A stretch of 64,000 nt of DNA from assembly GCA_965652645.1 (NCBI GenBank), contig CBFGXE010000011.1:17021-81020 (forward strand), written 5' to 3'. A program made the position numbers and the translations under genes. The notes below the pieces were generated by a model that was given only the letters and a program-made list of their open reading frames with translations, had not been told where the DNA came from and made no database searches. Shown here piece after piece: positions 34,852 through 44,029 of the stretch. Within the stretch, counting starts at the first letter, position 1; every line of letters starts with the position of its first letter. Source of the DNA: ZC4RG30 sp965652645. GTDB lineage: Bacteria; Pseudomonadota; Gammaproteobacteria; Steroidobacterales; Steroidobacteraceae.

Positions 34852-35775
34852 TCAGCGGGGCACGGGCACCGATTCGAGGATGGCGCGCACCAGCTTCTCG
34901 CGCGGCAGCGCGCCGCGTTCGGTGAATCCCGCGCGCGGTTCAAGCCGGTGCAGCGCCACTGCCGGCCACACGGCCTGCACGTCATCCGGCAGCACGGCAT
35001 CGCGACCCTCGATCAGCGCCCAGGCGCGTGCCGCGCGCACCAGTCCCTGCGCGGCGCGCGGAGAGAGCCCAAGGCGCAGGTCCTGGCGCGCGCGCGTGGC
35101 CGCCACCAGTTGCTGCACATATTCGATCACGGCTTCGGACACATGCAGGCCGGCAGCCTGCTGCTGCAGCTGGATGAACGAGGCCGGGTCGAGGACTGGC
35201 CGGGCAGCGGCCAGCAACTCGCGGCGGTCGCGCTGCGTGAGCAGGGTGCGTTCATGGCGCGGATCCGGATAACCCAGCTCGATGCGCATCAGGAAGCGGT
35301 CGAGCTGCGATTCGGGCAGGGCATAGGTGCCGAGTTGCTCGTGCGGATTCTGCGTGGCCACCACGAAAAAGGGTTCGGGCAGCGCATGCGTGGCGCCATC
35401 GATGCTTACCTGCCGCTCTTCCATGGCCTCCAGCAGCGCGCTCTGCGTGCGCGGGCTGGCGCGGTTGACCTCGTCGGCCAGCAGCAGCTGCGTGAACACG
35501 GGGCCGGGGCGGAACTCGAACTGCTGCGTGTTCCGGTCGAACACCGACACGCCAAGGATGTCCGCCGGCAGCAGGTCGCTGGTGAACTGCACGCGCTGCC
35601 ACGACAGGCCCAGCACCTGCGCCAGGGCGTGGGCGAGGGTGGTCTTGCCGACGCCGGGCACGTCCTCGATCAGCAGGTGCCCGCGGGCGAGCAGGCAGGA
35701 CAGGGCCAGGCGCAGGGCATGGCCCTTGCCGAGGATGATGCCGTCGAGTGCCTGCAGCGCCTGGGGTAGTGTCAT
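34852..35775 (-). CDS. MoxR-family AAA+ ATPase
   Basis: 307-residue AAA+ chaperone-like ATPase of the AAA_3/MoxR group. Walker A is EDVPGVGKTTLAHALA, Walker B lies in LLLADEVNRASP, sensor 1 is VVATQNPHEQLGTY, and the lid domain has ALPESQLDRF. It is the first gene of the operon with the DUF58 and TgpA genes and probably acts on them. The ATG is at 35775, divergent from the ferredoxin gene. Confidence 0.93.
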   Translation of the reverse strand: MTLPQALQALDGIILGKGHALRLALSCLLARGHLLIEDVPGVGKTTLAHALAQVLGLSWQRVQFTSDLLPADILGVSVFDRNTQQFEFRPGPVFTQLLLADEVNRASPRTQSALLEAMEERQVSIDGATHALPEPFFVVATQNPHEQLGTYALPESQLDRFLMRIELGYPDPRHERTLLTQRDRRELLAAARPVLDPASFIQLQQQAAGLHVSEAVIEYVQQLVAATRARQDLRLGLSPRAAQGLVRAARAWALIEGRDAVLPDDVQAVWPAVALHRLEPRAGFTERGALPREKLVRAILESVPVPR

Positions 35776-35839
35776 GACGACCCCAGAGCCTGCCCGATTT
35801 CGCCGGGCGGGGCGAGACTCCGGTTCACCTTTTGGATGC

Positions 35840-35845
35840 TAGAGT
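35840..35845 (+). promoter_or_regulatory. -10-like element close to the ferredoxin start
   Basis: TAGAGT lies 11 nt before the ATG at 35857, and no Shine-Dalgarno sequence intervenes (the gap reads as GC-only sequence). If used, transcription would start about 5 nt before the ATG. No clear -35 was seen. It is one of several such arrangements in the window. Confidence 0.35.
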
Positions 35846-35856
35846 GCCGCCCGCCG

Positions 35857-36165
35857 ATGACTGCTGAATTCACAGTCCATGTATGGCCGGGCGGCCAGGC
35901 GCTGCCGGCACGCGGCGACCAGCTGCTGCTGGATGCGGTGCTGGCTGCCGGCGTCGACGCTCCCTACAGCTGCCGCCTCGGCTGCTGCGGCTCGTGCATG
36001 GCCCGGCTGCTCGCCGGTGCCATCGAATACCCGAGCGGCCGCGTGGTCAGCGCCACTGATGCGCCGCCGCCGGACAGCGTCATGCTGTGCATCGCGCGGC
36101 CGCGTTCCGACGTGGCGCTGGAGCTTGGATTCTCCGCCCGGGTGGCCGGTCCTTCGACCGGCTAG
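35857..36165 (+). CDS. small plant-type [2Fe-2S] ferredoxin
   Basis: 102-residue cytosolic electron carrier. The cluster motif is C-x4-C-x2-C (CRLGCCGSC) with the fourth Cys in VMLCIARP about 30 residues later, the chloroplast-type arrangement. There is an extra Cys next to the second ligand. It stands alone with no reductase or oxygenase beside it, so its redox partner is unknown. The stop TAG overlaps the stop of the convergent valS gene. Confidence 0.88.
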   Translation: MTAEFTVHVWPGGQALPARGDQLLLDAVLAAGVDAPYSCRLGCCGSCMARLLAGAIEYPSGRVVSATDAPPPDSVMLCIARPRSDVALELGFSARVAGPSTG

Positions 36166-38945
36166 CTGCCCAGCAGCTCCTGCACGATACGGATCTGGCG
36201 CGCCAGTGCCTCGCCCACCTGCTCGAACTGGGCGATGCGCTCGCGCTCCGTGGCCACCACTTCGGGCGGCGCATTGGCCACGAAGCCCGGATTGCCGAGC
36301 TTGGCATTGGCGCGCGTGATCTCCTGCTGGTTCTTCTCCAGCTTCTTCTTCAGGCGCGCCAGCTCCGCGGCCGGGTCGATCAGCCCCTGCATGGGCACCA
36401 GCAGCGTGAGGTTGCCGACCACGGCGGAAGCCGATGGCGGGGCGGTCTCGCCCCCGGCCAGCAACCGCACCGGATCGATGCCGGCCAGGCGGCCGAGCAG
36501 CGCCTCGTAGCGGGCGAAGCGCGCAGCATCATCCGCGGTGGCACCGGTGACCAGCGGCGAGAGGCGGCGCGACGGGCTGATGTCCATCTCGCCGCGAATC
36601 TGGCGCAGGCCGAGGATCACCCCCTTCATCCAGTCCACGTCAGCGGCGGCGCCGGCGTCGGCGGCAAAGTCGCCGGCCTTCGGCCACGGTTCAAGCATGA
36701 TGGTCCTGCCGCCCACGCCGGCCACCGGCGCGATGCGCTGCCAGATCTCCTCGGTGATGTAGGGCATCAGCGGGTGCAGCGCGCGCAGCAGCGCCTCCAG
36801 CACCGTCAGCAGCGTGCGGCGCGTGGCCGCGGCCTGCGCGGCATCATCTCCCTGCAGCACCGCCTTGGTGAGCTCCAGGTACCAGTCGCAGTACTCATGC
36901 CAGGTGAATTCGTACAGCGCGGTGGTGGCGAGGTCGAAGCGGTAGGCGGCGAATCCCTCGTCGGTGCGGGCGATGGCTTCGCCGAAGCGCGAGACGATCC
37001 AGCGGTCCACCACGTGGTTGCTGCCCGTGCCGGCGGGCGCCACCTGCTTGCCCTCGCAGGACATCAGGACGAAGCGCGCCGCGTTCCACAGCTTGTTGCA
37101 GAAGTTGCGGTAGCCGGCAACGCGTCCCAGCTCGAAGCGGATGTCGCGGCTCTGCGTGGCCAGCGCGGCAAAGGTGAAGCGCAGCGCATCGGTGCCATGC
37201 GCCTCGATGCCCTGCGGGAACTGCCGGCGCGTGGCCTTCTCGATGGATGGCGCAAGGTGCGGCTGCATCAGGCCGGTGGTGCGTTTCCTGACCAGTTCCT
37301 CGAGTGTGATGCCATCGACGATGTCCAGCGGGTCGATGACATTGCCCTTGGACTTGGACATCTTCTGGCCTTCGCCGTCGCGCACCAGGCCATGAACGTA
37401 AACCTCGCGGAACGGCACGTCGCCCATGAACTTCAGGCCGAACATGATCATGCGGGCGACCCAGAAGAAGATGATGTCGAAGCCTGTGACCAGCACGTTG
37501 CCGGGATAGAACTTCGCCAGCTCCGGCGTCTTCTCCGGCCAGCCCAGCGTGGAGAAGGGCCACAGCGCAGAGGAGAACCAGGTGTCGAGCACGTCCTGGT
37601 CGCGCGTGAGCGCCACGTCGCGGCCATGGCGCGCGCGGGCCTGCGCCAGGGCGGCGGCCTCGTCGCGCGCCACGTAGCAGTTGCCTTCCCCGTCGTACCA
37701 GGCGGGAATGCGGTGGCCCCACCACAGCTGGCGGCTGATGCACCAGTCGTGGATGTTGCGCATCCATTCGAAGTAGGTCCTGGACCAGTTCTCGGGCACG
37801 AAGCGGACGCGCCCGGATTCCACGGCTTCGATGGCCGGCTTTGCCAGCGGGGCGATGCGCACGTACCACTGGTCGGTGAGCAGCGGCTCGAGCACCGCGC
37901 CGCTGCGGTCGCCGCGCGGAACCTTCAGCTTGTGCGGCTCGATGCGTTCGATCAGGCCCAGCCGGGTGAGCAGTTCAAGCACGCGCTCGCGCGCCTGCTC
38001 GCGCGGCAGGCCACGCAGCGCTTCGGGCACGTTGTCGTTGAGGCGTGCATCCGGCGTGAAGATGTTCAGCAGCGGCAGGTTGTGCCGGCTGCCGACCTCG
38101 TTGTCGGTGAAGTCATGTGCCGGGGTGATCTTCACGCAGCCGGAGCCGAACTCGCGGTCGACAAAGTCATCGGCAATGACGGGAACCAGCCGGTCGGCGA
38201 TGGGCAGGCGCACGCGCCTGCCGATGAGGTGGCGATAGCGCTCATCCTCGGGATGCACGGCCACTGCCGCATCGCCCAGCAGCGTCTCCGGGCGGGTGGT
38301 GGCCACGACCAGGTGGCCGCTGCCGTCCTCCAGCGGATAACGCAGGTGCCAGAGTTTGCCGTCCTCCTCGGAGGGCAGCACCTCCAGGTCCGACAGCGCC
38401 GTCAGCAGCACCGGATCCCAGTTCACCAGGCGCTTGCCGCGGTAGACCAGTCCTTCCTCGTGCAGGCGGACGAACACCTCGGTGACGGCGGCCGACAGGC
38501 CCTCGTCCATGGTGAAGCGCTCGCGCGTCCAGTCCACCGAGGCACCGAGGCGGCGCAGCTGCTGGGCGATGGTGCCGCCGGACTGTGCCTTCCATTCCCA
38601 CACGCGCTGCACGAAGGCCTCGCGCCCCAGGTCGCGGCGGCTGGTGCCGGCGGCATTGAGCTGCCGCTCCACCACCATCTGCGTGGCGATGCCTGCATGG
38701 TCGGTGCCCACCTGCCACAGCGTGGCCTCGCCGCGCATGCGGTGGTGGCGGACCAGGGCATCCATGATGGTGTCCTGGAAGGCATGGCCCATGTGCAGCG
38801 TGCCGGTCACGTTGGGCGGCGGGATCATGATGCAGTAGGGCGTGCTATTGCCCTGCGGCGCGAAATGCCCGGCGGCTTCCCATTCACGGTACAGGCGCTG
38901 TTCGATGCTCGCGGGGTCGTAGGCCTTTTCCATTTCGGTCTTCAT
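36162..38945 (-). CDS. valS: valyl-tRNA synthetase
   Basis: Class I synthetase with editing domain, 927 residues. The HIGH-type motif is [11 protein letters not shown], the KMSKS loop is [13 protein letters not shown], and the CP1 editing domain includes [19 protein letters not shown]. The C-terminal about 65 residues form the coiled coil that binds tRNA ([17 protein letters not shown]). The ATG overlaps the stop of holC by 4 nt, giving the pepA-holC-valS order known from E. coli. Confidence 0.98.
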   Translation of the reverse strand: MKTEMEKAYDPASIEQRLYREWEAAGHFAPQGNSTPYCIMIPPPNVTGTLHMGHAFQDTIMDALVRHHRMRGEATLWQVGTDHAGIATQMVVERQLNAAGTSRRDLGREAFVQRVWEWKAQSGGTIAQQLRRLGASVDWTRERFTMDEGLSAAVTEVFVRLHEEGLVYRGKRLVNWDPVLLTALSDLEVLPSEEDGKLWHLRYPLEDGSGHLVVATTRPETLLGDAAVAVHPEDERYRHLIGRRVRLPIADRLVPVIADDFVDREFGSGCVKITPAHDFTDNEVGSRHNLPLLNIFTPDARLNDNVPEALRGLPREQARERVLELLTRLGLIERIEPHKLKVPRGDRSGAVLEPLLTDQWYVRIAPLAKPAIEAVESGRVRFVPENWSRTYFEWMRNIHDWCISRQLWWGHRIPAWYDGEGNCYVARDEAAALAQARARHGRDVALTRDQDVLDTWFSSALWPFSTLGWPEKTPELAKFYPGNVLVTGFDIIFFWVARMIMFGLKFMGDVPFREVYVHGLVRDGEGQKMSKSKGNVIDPLDIVDGITLEELVRKRTTGLMQPHLAPSIEKATRRQFPQGIEAHGTDALRFTFAALATQSRDIRFELGRVAGYRNFCNKLWNAARFVLMSCEGKQVAPAGTGSNHVVDRWIVSRFGEAIARTDEGFAAYRFDLATTALYEFTWHEYCDWYLELTKAVLQGDDAAQAAATRRTLLTVLEALLRALHPLMPYITEEIWQRIAPVAGVGGRTIMLEPWPKAGDFAADAGAAADVDWMKGVILGLRQIRGEMDISPSRRLSPLVTGATADDAARFARYEALLGRLAGIDPVRLLAGGETAPPSASAVVGNLTLLVPMQGLIDPAAELARLKKKLEKNQQEITRANAKLGNPGFVANAPPEVVATERERIAQFEQVGEALARQIRIVQELLGS

Positions 38946-39388
38946 TCGTCGGCAAGGTGTTGCGGTGTGTGTCCGGCTTCGCGGTAGAAACGGAAGCGCG
39001 CGCGGCCGGCCTCGCGGCAGGCAGCGTCGCCGTCGATCACTTCCACGATGCGCGCGAAGCCCAGCGCCTCGCGGGAGGGAGCATCGCGCAGGTTGACCAG
39101 CGTGGTGAACCCGCCGTCCAGCACGGTGTCATCCAGTGTGGCGCCGCTGAAGAGTTGCACGGGCGCTTCGCTGCCGCGCGGATCGCCGCCCGGAGGTTCA
39201 TGTGGCACGAAGGAGCCATCGCTGAAGGTCCACAGCAGCTGGTCGAAGCGTTCGGCCGAGCTGGTGTCTTCCAGCCAGACCAGCACCCGTTCCCCGGCGA
39301 GATACGCCTGTTCGATGAGCCTGCAGGCATGGCGGAAGCGGGCGCCACCGCCCGCGGCGTTCAGGGTGTGGAAACGGATGTCCGCCAT
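38942..39388 (-). CDS. holC: DNA polymerase III chi subunit
   Basis: Clamp-loader accessory subunit that contacts SSB, 148 residues. Typical blocks are [31 protein letters not shown] and a C-terminal [10 protein letters not shown]. Its position between pepA and valS, overlapping valS and 13 nt from pepA, supports the call as much as the sequence does. Confidence 0.93.
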   Translation of the reverse strand: MADIRFHTLNAAGGGARFRHACRLIEQAYLAGERVLVWLEDTSSAERFDQLLWTFSDGSFVPHEPPGGDPRGSEAPVQLFSGATLDDTVLDGGFTTLVNLRDAPSREALGFARIVEVIDGDAACREAGRARFRFYREAGHTPQHLADE

Positions 39389-39401
39389 GCCCGCACGGAG
39401 A

Positions 39402-40907
39402 CTAGCCCTTCGCGGCGCCGGCGCGATGGATCAGGAAGTCCGCCAGCAGCGGCACAGGGCGGCCGGTGCCACCCTTCTGGGCGCCGGAATTCCAGGCCGT
39501 GCCGGCGATGTCGAGGTGGGCCCACTTCATGCCCGTGGTGAAGCGTCCAAGGAAGGCGCCGGCCGTGATGGCGCCGCCGTCGCGGCCACCCACGTTGGCG
39601 ATGTCGGCAAAGTTGCTGCGCAGCTGCTCGGCGTATTCCTCGGTGAGCGGCAGTTGCCAGGCACGGTCGCCGGAGCGCGCACCGGCGGCAACCAGCTCGC
39701 GGGCGAGGGCATCGTCGTTGCCCATCACGCCGGTGTGGTGGTGGCCCAGCGCGATCACGCAGGCGCCGGTGAGGGTGGCGATGTCGATCACCGCGTCCGG
39801 GTCGAAGCGGCGCGCGTAATGCAGTGCGTCGCAGAGGATCAACCGGCCTTCCGCATCGGTGTTGAGGATTTCCACGGTCTTGCCGGCGGCGCTGCTGACG
39901 ATGTCACCCGGTTTGGTGGCGCGGCTGCCGGGCATGTTCTCCACGGCCGCGATCACGCCCACGACATTGATGCGCAGCTTCAGCCGCGCGGCCACCAGCA
40001 GCGTGGCCAGCACGCTGCCCGCACCGCACATGTCGTATTTCATCTCGTCCATGGCGGCCGGGTCTTTCAGCGAGATGCCGCCGGTGTCGAAGGTGACGCC
40101 CTTGCCCACCAGCACCACCGGACGCGACCTGGCGGCCGCCCCACGGTATTCCAGCACGATGAAACGCGGCGGTTCGGCGCTGCCGCGGGATACCGACAGC
40201 AGGCAGCCCATCTTCAGGCGACGGATGGCCGGCTCGTCGAGCACGCGCACCTTCAGCCCCCGCTGTTCGCGCGCCAGCTCCTTGGCCTGCTGCGCCAGGT
40301 AACGCGGCGTGCACACATTGCCGGGCAGGTTGCCCAAGTCGCGCAGCAGCGCCTGGCCCGCGGCCACGGCAGTGCCGTGGTCGAAGCCGCGCTGCGCACC
40401 GCGCCGGGCGGCTGCCGCAAGGCCCGCGAGGGTGACGCGCCTGAGCGCCGGGCGGGGCGGCTTGCGGCCCGTCTTGAAGTCATTGACCCGGTACAGCGCA
40501 ACGCCGGTGAGGTCGGCAACCGCGCGGCCCTGGTAGTAGGCGTCGACGGCGTCGGCCTCCGGCTGCGCGATGGCGATGGCCAGGTGCGCGGAGCGGGTCT
40601 TCAGGGTTGCCGACAGCGCCGCGCTGACTGCCTTGCGCCAGCCGCGCTGGCGGAAGTCGGCGCGCTTGCCCAGTCCCACCACCAGCAGGCGCCGGGCACG
40701 GATGCCGGGGGGAGAGATGAGCAGCTGCGTCTCGCCCGCGCGCGTGGGCAGGTCGCCTGCGGCACGCAGCTTGCGCAGCAGCCCGCCGGTGGCGCGGTCC
40801 AGCGCCTGCAGGGAGCCTCCGGGCGCATCATCCTCGAACAGGCCTATGGCAAGGCAGTCGGTGGAAACCTGGGCAATCTGCTGTTCGCTGGTATCGAACT
40901 GCACCAT
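39402..40907 (-). CDS. pepA: leucyl aminopeptidase (M17)
   Basis: Two-metal cytosolic aminopeptidase of 501 residues; E. coli PepA is also a DNA-binding protein in XerCD recombination and transcription. Metal and catalytic motifs are complete: LVGKGVTFDTGGISLK, KYDMCGA, and the family signature NTDAEGRLILCD. The ATG is at 40907. It is divergent from lptG over 60 nt; in most gammaproteobacteria lptF-lptG occupy that side. Confidence 0.97.
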   Translation of the reverse strand: MVQFDTSEQQIAQVSTDCLAIGLFEDDAPGGSLQALDRATGGLLRKLRAAGDLPTRAGETQLLISPPGIRARRLLVVGLGKRADFRQRGWRKAVSAALSATLKTRSAHLAIAIAQPEADAVDAYYQGRAVADLTGVALYRVNDFKTGRKPPRPALRRVTLAGLAAAARRGAQRGFDHGTAVAAGQALLRDLGNLPGNVCTPRYLAQQAKELAREQRGLKVRVLDEPAIRRLKMGCLLSVSRGSAEPPRFIVLEYRGAAARSRPVVLVGKGVTFDTGGISLKDPAAMDEMKYDMCGAGSVLATLLVAARLKLRINVVGVIAAVENMPGSRATKPGDIVSSAAGKTVEILNTDAEGRLILCDALHYARRFDPDAVIDIATLTGACVIALGHHHTGVMGNDDALARELVAAGARSGDRAWQLPLTEEYAEQLRSNFADIANVGGRDGGAITAGAFLGRFTTGMKWAHLDIAGTAWNSGAQKGGTGRPVPLLADFLIHRAGAAKG

Positions 40908-40953
40908 CTTGGCTGGACTCCGCGGCGCTTCTGGCCGGCATTATTCGATAGGT

Positions 40954-40959
40954 TAGAGT
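40954..40959 (+). promoter_or_regulatory. -10-like element close to the lptG start
   Basis: TAGAGT ends 8 nt before the lptG ATG at 40968, within an AT-enriched stretch (40941-40960) of the pepA-lptG gap. No Shine-Dalgarno sequence is visible, which is consistent with a leaderless or near-leaderless lptG transcript. Confidence 0.4.
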
Positions 40960-40967
40960 GTAGCCCA

Positions 40968-42035
40968 ATGCGCGTCCTGGATCGGTACATCGTGCTCTGC
41001 CTGGCCCGGTACACCGCACTGTCCCTGGGCGTGCTGCTGGTGCTGATGGCGATATTCCTGTTCGTCAACGAGCAGGGCTGGGTGGGGCCGGGCAATTATG
41101 GCCAATGGCAGGCCCTGCGCTTCGTGATGCTGCAGCTGCCGGGCACCGCGCTGGAATTCCTGCCCGTGGCCGCCCTGCTCGGTGCACTGCTTGGCCTGGG
41201 CCAGCTGGCGCGTGGCAGCGAGTTCACGGTGATGCGCGCCGCCGGGATTTCAATCGCGCGCATCGCAGGGTCGGTGGCGCTGGCCGGCATCGCGCTGGTG
41301 CCGGCCGCCGCGGCCGTGGCCGAATGGGTGGCACCCCCGCTGTCCCAGGCGGCGCGTACCACCCGCGCGCTGGAGCGCAATGGCAGTGCCGACCTGGTGC
41401 AGGGTTCGGCGTGGCTGCGCGACGGCAACCTGCTGCTTCGGGCCGACGCACACGGCGGATTCCTGCTGTTGGAGCTGGAGGGACCCCGGCGCCTGGCGGC
41501 GGCGGGCCTGGCCAGCGGTGCGCAGCCACTGCCCGACGGCACCTGGGAACTGCGCGGGCTGGCCGAGTCGCGATTCGGCACCGACATGGTGTCGCGCGCC
41601 GCGCCCGGCTCCCGTCGCCTGCAGTCGGCCATCGACACGGATTTCCTGCAGTTGGCCGGCGCCGATCCGGCGCGGCAGTCCTTCAGCGGATTGCGCCGGG
41701 CCACGGCGCTGCTGGAAGCGGCAGGGCAGGATGCCACCGCCCAGCGCTTTGCTTTCTGGAACGCACTGGCCCGGCTGGCTGCCGTGCCGCTGGCCATGCT
41801 GCTGGCGGTGCCGCTGCTCACGGGGTTCCTGCGCACCGCCGAAGGTGGCGCGCGCGCGGCACTTGGCCTGGTGCTGGGCCTTGCCTATTTCATCGCGCAG
41901 CGCATGGTCGAGAGCGGCACCCTGGCATTCGACCTCACCCCGCTGCCACTGGCCTGGCTACCCACGGCGCTGCTGGCCGCCGCGGTTGGCTGGCTGCTGT
42001 GGCGCGCGCGCGGCCTGCCCGTCAGCGCTGCTTGA
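40968..42035 (+). CDS. lptG: LPS export permease LptG
   Basis: Inner-membrane subunit of the LptB2FG transporter that extracts lipopolysaccharide, 355 residues. Three transmembrane helices precede and three follow a periplasmic beta-jellyroll of about 150 residues. I assign LptG rather than LptF from the N-terminal VLDRYI, the block FLPVAALLGALLGLGQLARGSE and EWVAPPLSQAAR, by memory of E. coli LptG. The normal partner lptF is not present upstream. The last 14 nt overlap the convergent response-regulator gene. Confidence 0.92.
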   Translation: MRVLDRYIVLCLARYTALSLGVLLVLMAIFLFVNEQGWVGPGNYGQWQALRFVMLQLPGTALEFLPVAALLGALLGLGQLARGSEFTVMRAAGISIARIAGSVALAGIALVPAAAAVAEWVAPPLSQAARTTRALERNGSADLVQGSAWLRDGNLLLRADAHGGFLLLELEGPRRLAAAGLASGAQPLPDGTWELRGLAESRFGTDMVSRAAPGSRRLQSAIDTDFLQLAGADPARQSFSGLRRATALLEAAGQDATAQRFAFWNALARLAAVPLAMLLAVPLLTGFLRTAEGGARAALGLVLGLAYFIAQRMVESGTLAFDLTPLPLAWLPTALLAAAVGWLLWRARGLPVSAA

Positions 42036-43353
42036 AGTCCTCGGGCACCAGCTGGTGCCTTCCCAGCAGCTTGTAGAAGTCGGTGCGGTTGCGCTTGGCA
42101 AGCCGTGCCGCCTGGCTGACGTTGCCGCCGGTGATCTGCAGGATCTGCGACAGGTAGCCGCGCGTGAACTCATCGCGTGCCTCGTCGAAGGAAGGCAGGC
42201 GTCCGGGCGCACCACCCAGTGACTGCTGGACCAGTTCCACGGGCACGATGGGCGTCTGCGACATGGCCACGGCCTGGCGCACCAGGTTCTGCAGCTGGCG
42301 CACATTGCCCGGCCAGTCGGCGGTGGCGAGCAGTTCCAGTGCCTCGGGCGGGAAGATGCTCCTCTGGCCGGTCTCGGCGGCGATCTGCGCCAGGAAGTGG
42401 GCGATCAGCAGCGGGATGTCCTCGCGCCGGCGCGCCAGCGGCGGCATCTCGATCTGCACCACGTTGATGCGGTAGTAGAGGTCCTCGCGGAAACGGCCGG
42501 TGGCCGAGGCTTCCTGCAGGTCGTGGCTGGTGGTGGAGATCACGCGCGTGTTGATGGGCACGGCGGCCTCGGCGCCGGCCGGGCGCACGGCTTCCTCCTG
42601 CAGCGCGCGCAGCAGCTTCTGCTGCAGCCGCGGCGGCAGCTCGCCGATCTCGTCGAGCAGCGCGGTGCCGCCCTCCGCCTGTTCCAGCGCACCCTTGTGT
42701 TCCTTGCCCGTGGATGCCGTGGCGCCGAACAGCTCGATGTCGAGCTGCTCCTCCGGGATGCCGGTGCAGCGGATCACCACGAACGGACGGGCGCGGCGCG
42801 GGCTGGCCTTGTGCACGGCGCGCGCCAGCAGTTCCTTGCCCGTGCCGCTCTCGCCCAGGATGAGCACGCGGGCATCGGTGCCGGCCACCATGTGCGCCTG
42901 CGCCAGGCGCTCTTCCATGATGGCGCTGCGCGTGATGATGTCGGCGCGCCATTCCTCGGTGTTGCCGGTGAAGCCGGAGATGCGCAGCGCGCGCTGGATC
43001 TGGTCCAGCAGCTCCTGCTTGTCCACCGGCTTGGTGAGGAAACCGAAGGCGCCCATCTGCGTGGCCTGCACGGCATCGGGGATGGTGCCGTGCGCGGTGA
43101 GCAGGATCACTTTCAGGCCCGGCCAGCGGTTCTGCAGTTCCTTCAGCAGGCCGATGCCATCCACCGGTTCCATGCGCAGGTCGGAGATGACCAGGTCGGG
43201 CCGGAAGCGCGTGGCCGCGGCCAGCGCCTGCGAGGCACCCTCGACGGCCTCCACGTCGTAGTTCTCCGCGCGCAGGCGGATGGTGAGCAGCCGCAGCAGC
43301 CCCGGGTCATCATCGACGATCAGGATCCTTGCCTTGCGGGTGGCGGGGCTCAC
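42022..43353 (-). CDS. GlrR/QseF-like response regulator lacking the GAFTGA loop
   Basis: 443 residues in NtrC-family order: receiver domain (about 8-122, phosphoacceptor D58, K108), AAA+ domain (about 140-365, Walker A GESGTGKE, Walker [12 protein letters not shown]) and a C-terminal Fis-type helix-turn-helix ([20 protein letters not shown]). The sigma54-contact motif GAFTGA, expected just after ELFG near residue 210, is absent: the sequence reads [17 protein letters not shown]. The GTG at 43353 follows GAGGAG. Downstream of the kinase and QseG-like genes, the order matches E. coli glrK-qseG-glrR. It may no longer work through sigma54. Confidence 0.88.
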   Translation of the reverse strand: MSPATRKARILIVDDDPGLLRLLTIRLRAENYDVEAVEGASQALAAATRFRPDLVISDLRMEPVDGIGLLKELQNRWPGLKVILLTAHGTIPDAVQATQMGAFGFLTKPVDKQELLDQIQRALRISGFTGNTEEWRADIITRSAIMEERLAQAHMVAGTDARVLILGESGTGKELLARAVHKASPRRARPFVVIRCTGIPEEQLDIELFGATASTGKEHKGALEQAEGGTALLDEIGELPPRLQQKLLRALQEEAVRPAGAEAAVPINTRVISTTSHDLQEASATGRFREDLYYRINVVQIEMPPLARRREDIPLLIAHFLAQIAAETGQRSIFPPEALELLATADWPGNVRQLQNLVRQAVAMSQTPIVPVELVQQSLGGAPGRLPSFDEARDEFTRGYLSQILQITGGNVSQAARLAKRNRTDFYKLLGRHQLVPEDFKQR

Positions 43354-43399
43354 GACAGTAGCTCCTCGGCAGTGGAGGGTCGGGAATGCAGCTTGGTCA

Positions 43400-44029
43400 T
43401 CATGGGTCGCGTATCGCTCCTGCGGGGGGCCGGTCGGCCTGGCGCCGCTCCAGTTCGGCAATGGCATCGAGTTTGGCGCGCGCCTCCTCGAGCGCACGGC
43501 GCAATTGTGCGTTCTGTTCGTTGGCGGCCTGCAGCTGTCGCGTGATGGCGGCACTTGCGGTCGCATTGCGTTGCCGCTCCCGTTCCAGCTGCACCTCGGC
43601 CACCAGCCGCTCGTTTTCGGCGCGGGCCAGCAGCTCCGCCGTGATGCGTTCGAGCTCGACCCGGCCCAGCGCCCGCTCATTGATGCTCAGCAGTTCAGGG
43701 CGCACCAGGGCCTCGCGCAGCAGCTGCTGGGCCTGCACGGGATCACGCGCCGGGTGGCCCGGGGCGGCCAGCAGCAGGCCGTAGCGCAGCGCCGCCGGGC
43801 CCTGGCGGGCCTGCTCGTAGCCGGCGCGGGCCAGTGCGATCTCCTCGGCCTGCTCGGCCGGCGTGCCCTCGACCACCGTGGCCAGCGCCGCCAGCAGGCT
43901 GGTGAGCTGGGTGGTCTGGATGGACTCCACGACCTGGGGGGGCGAGGGCGGGGGCGTGCGGTTGGCGGGCAGGCCGGCGCAGCCGGCCAGCAGGCCCAGC
44001 AGCAGGCCGCCGGCGAGCTCAGGCCGCAT
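43400..44029 (-). CDS. QseG/YfhG-like outer-membrane lipoprotein
   Basis: 209 residues. The N-terminus [17 protein letters not shown] ends in a lipobox (LLAGC), so it is a predicted lipoprotein. The rest is helical with a long coiled coil near the C-terminus (about 120-200, rich in E, R, Q, A). Its place between a GlrK-like kinase and a GlrR-like regulator is the basis for calling it QseG-like; sequence similarity alone would be weak. In E. coli QseG influences GlrK signalling. The ATG at 44029 overlaps the kinase gene by 11 nt. Confidence 0.75.
   Translation of the reverse strand: MRPELAGGLLLGLLAGCAGLPANRTPPPSPPQVVESIQTTQLTSLLAALATVVEGTPAEQAEEIALARAGYEQARQGPAALRYGLLLAAPGHPARDPVQAQQLLREALVRPELLSINERALGRVELERITAELLARAENERLVAEVQLERERQRNATASAAITRQLQAANEQNAQLRRALEEARAKLDAIAELERRQADRPPAGAIRDP

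Noticed and set aside
39048..42035. 995-codon + strand frame ending in LptG
   Set aside because: The part before 40968 is antisense to holC and pepA. Homology to LptG starts at 40968, so the missing lptF is not hidden there.
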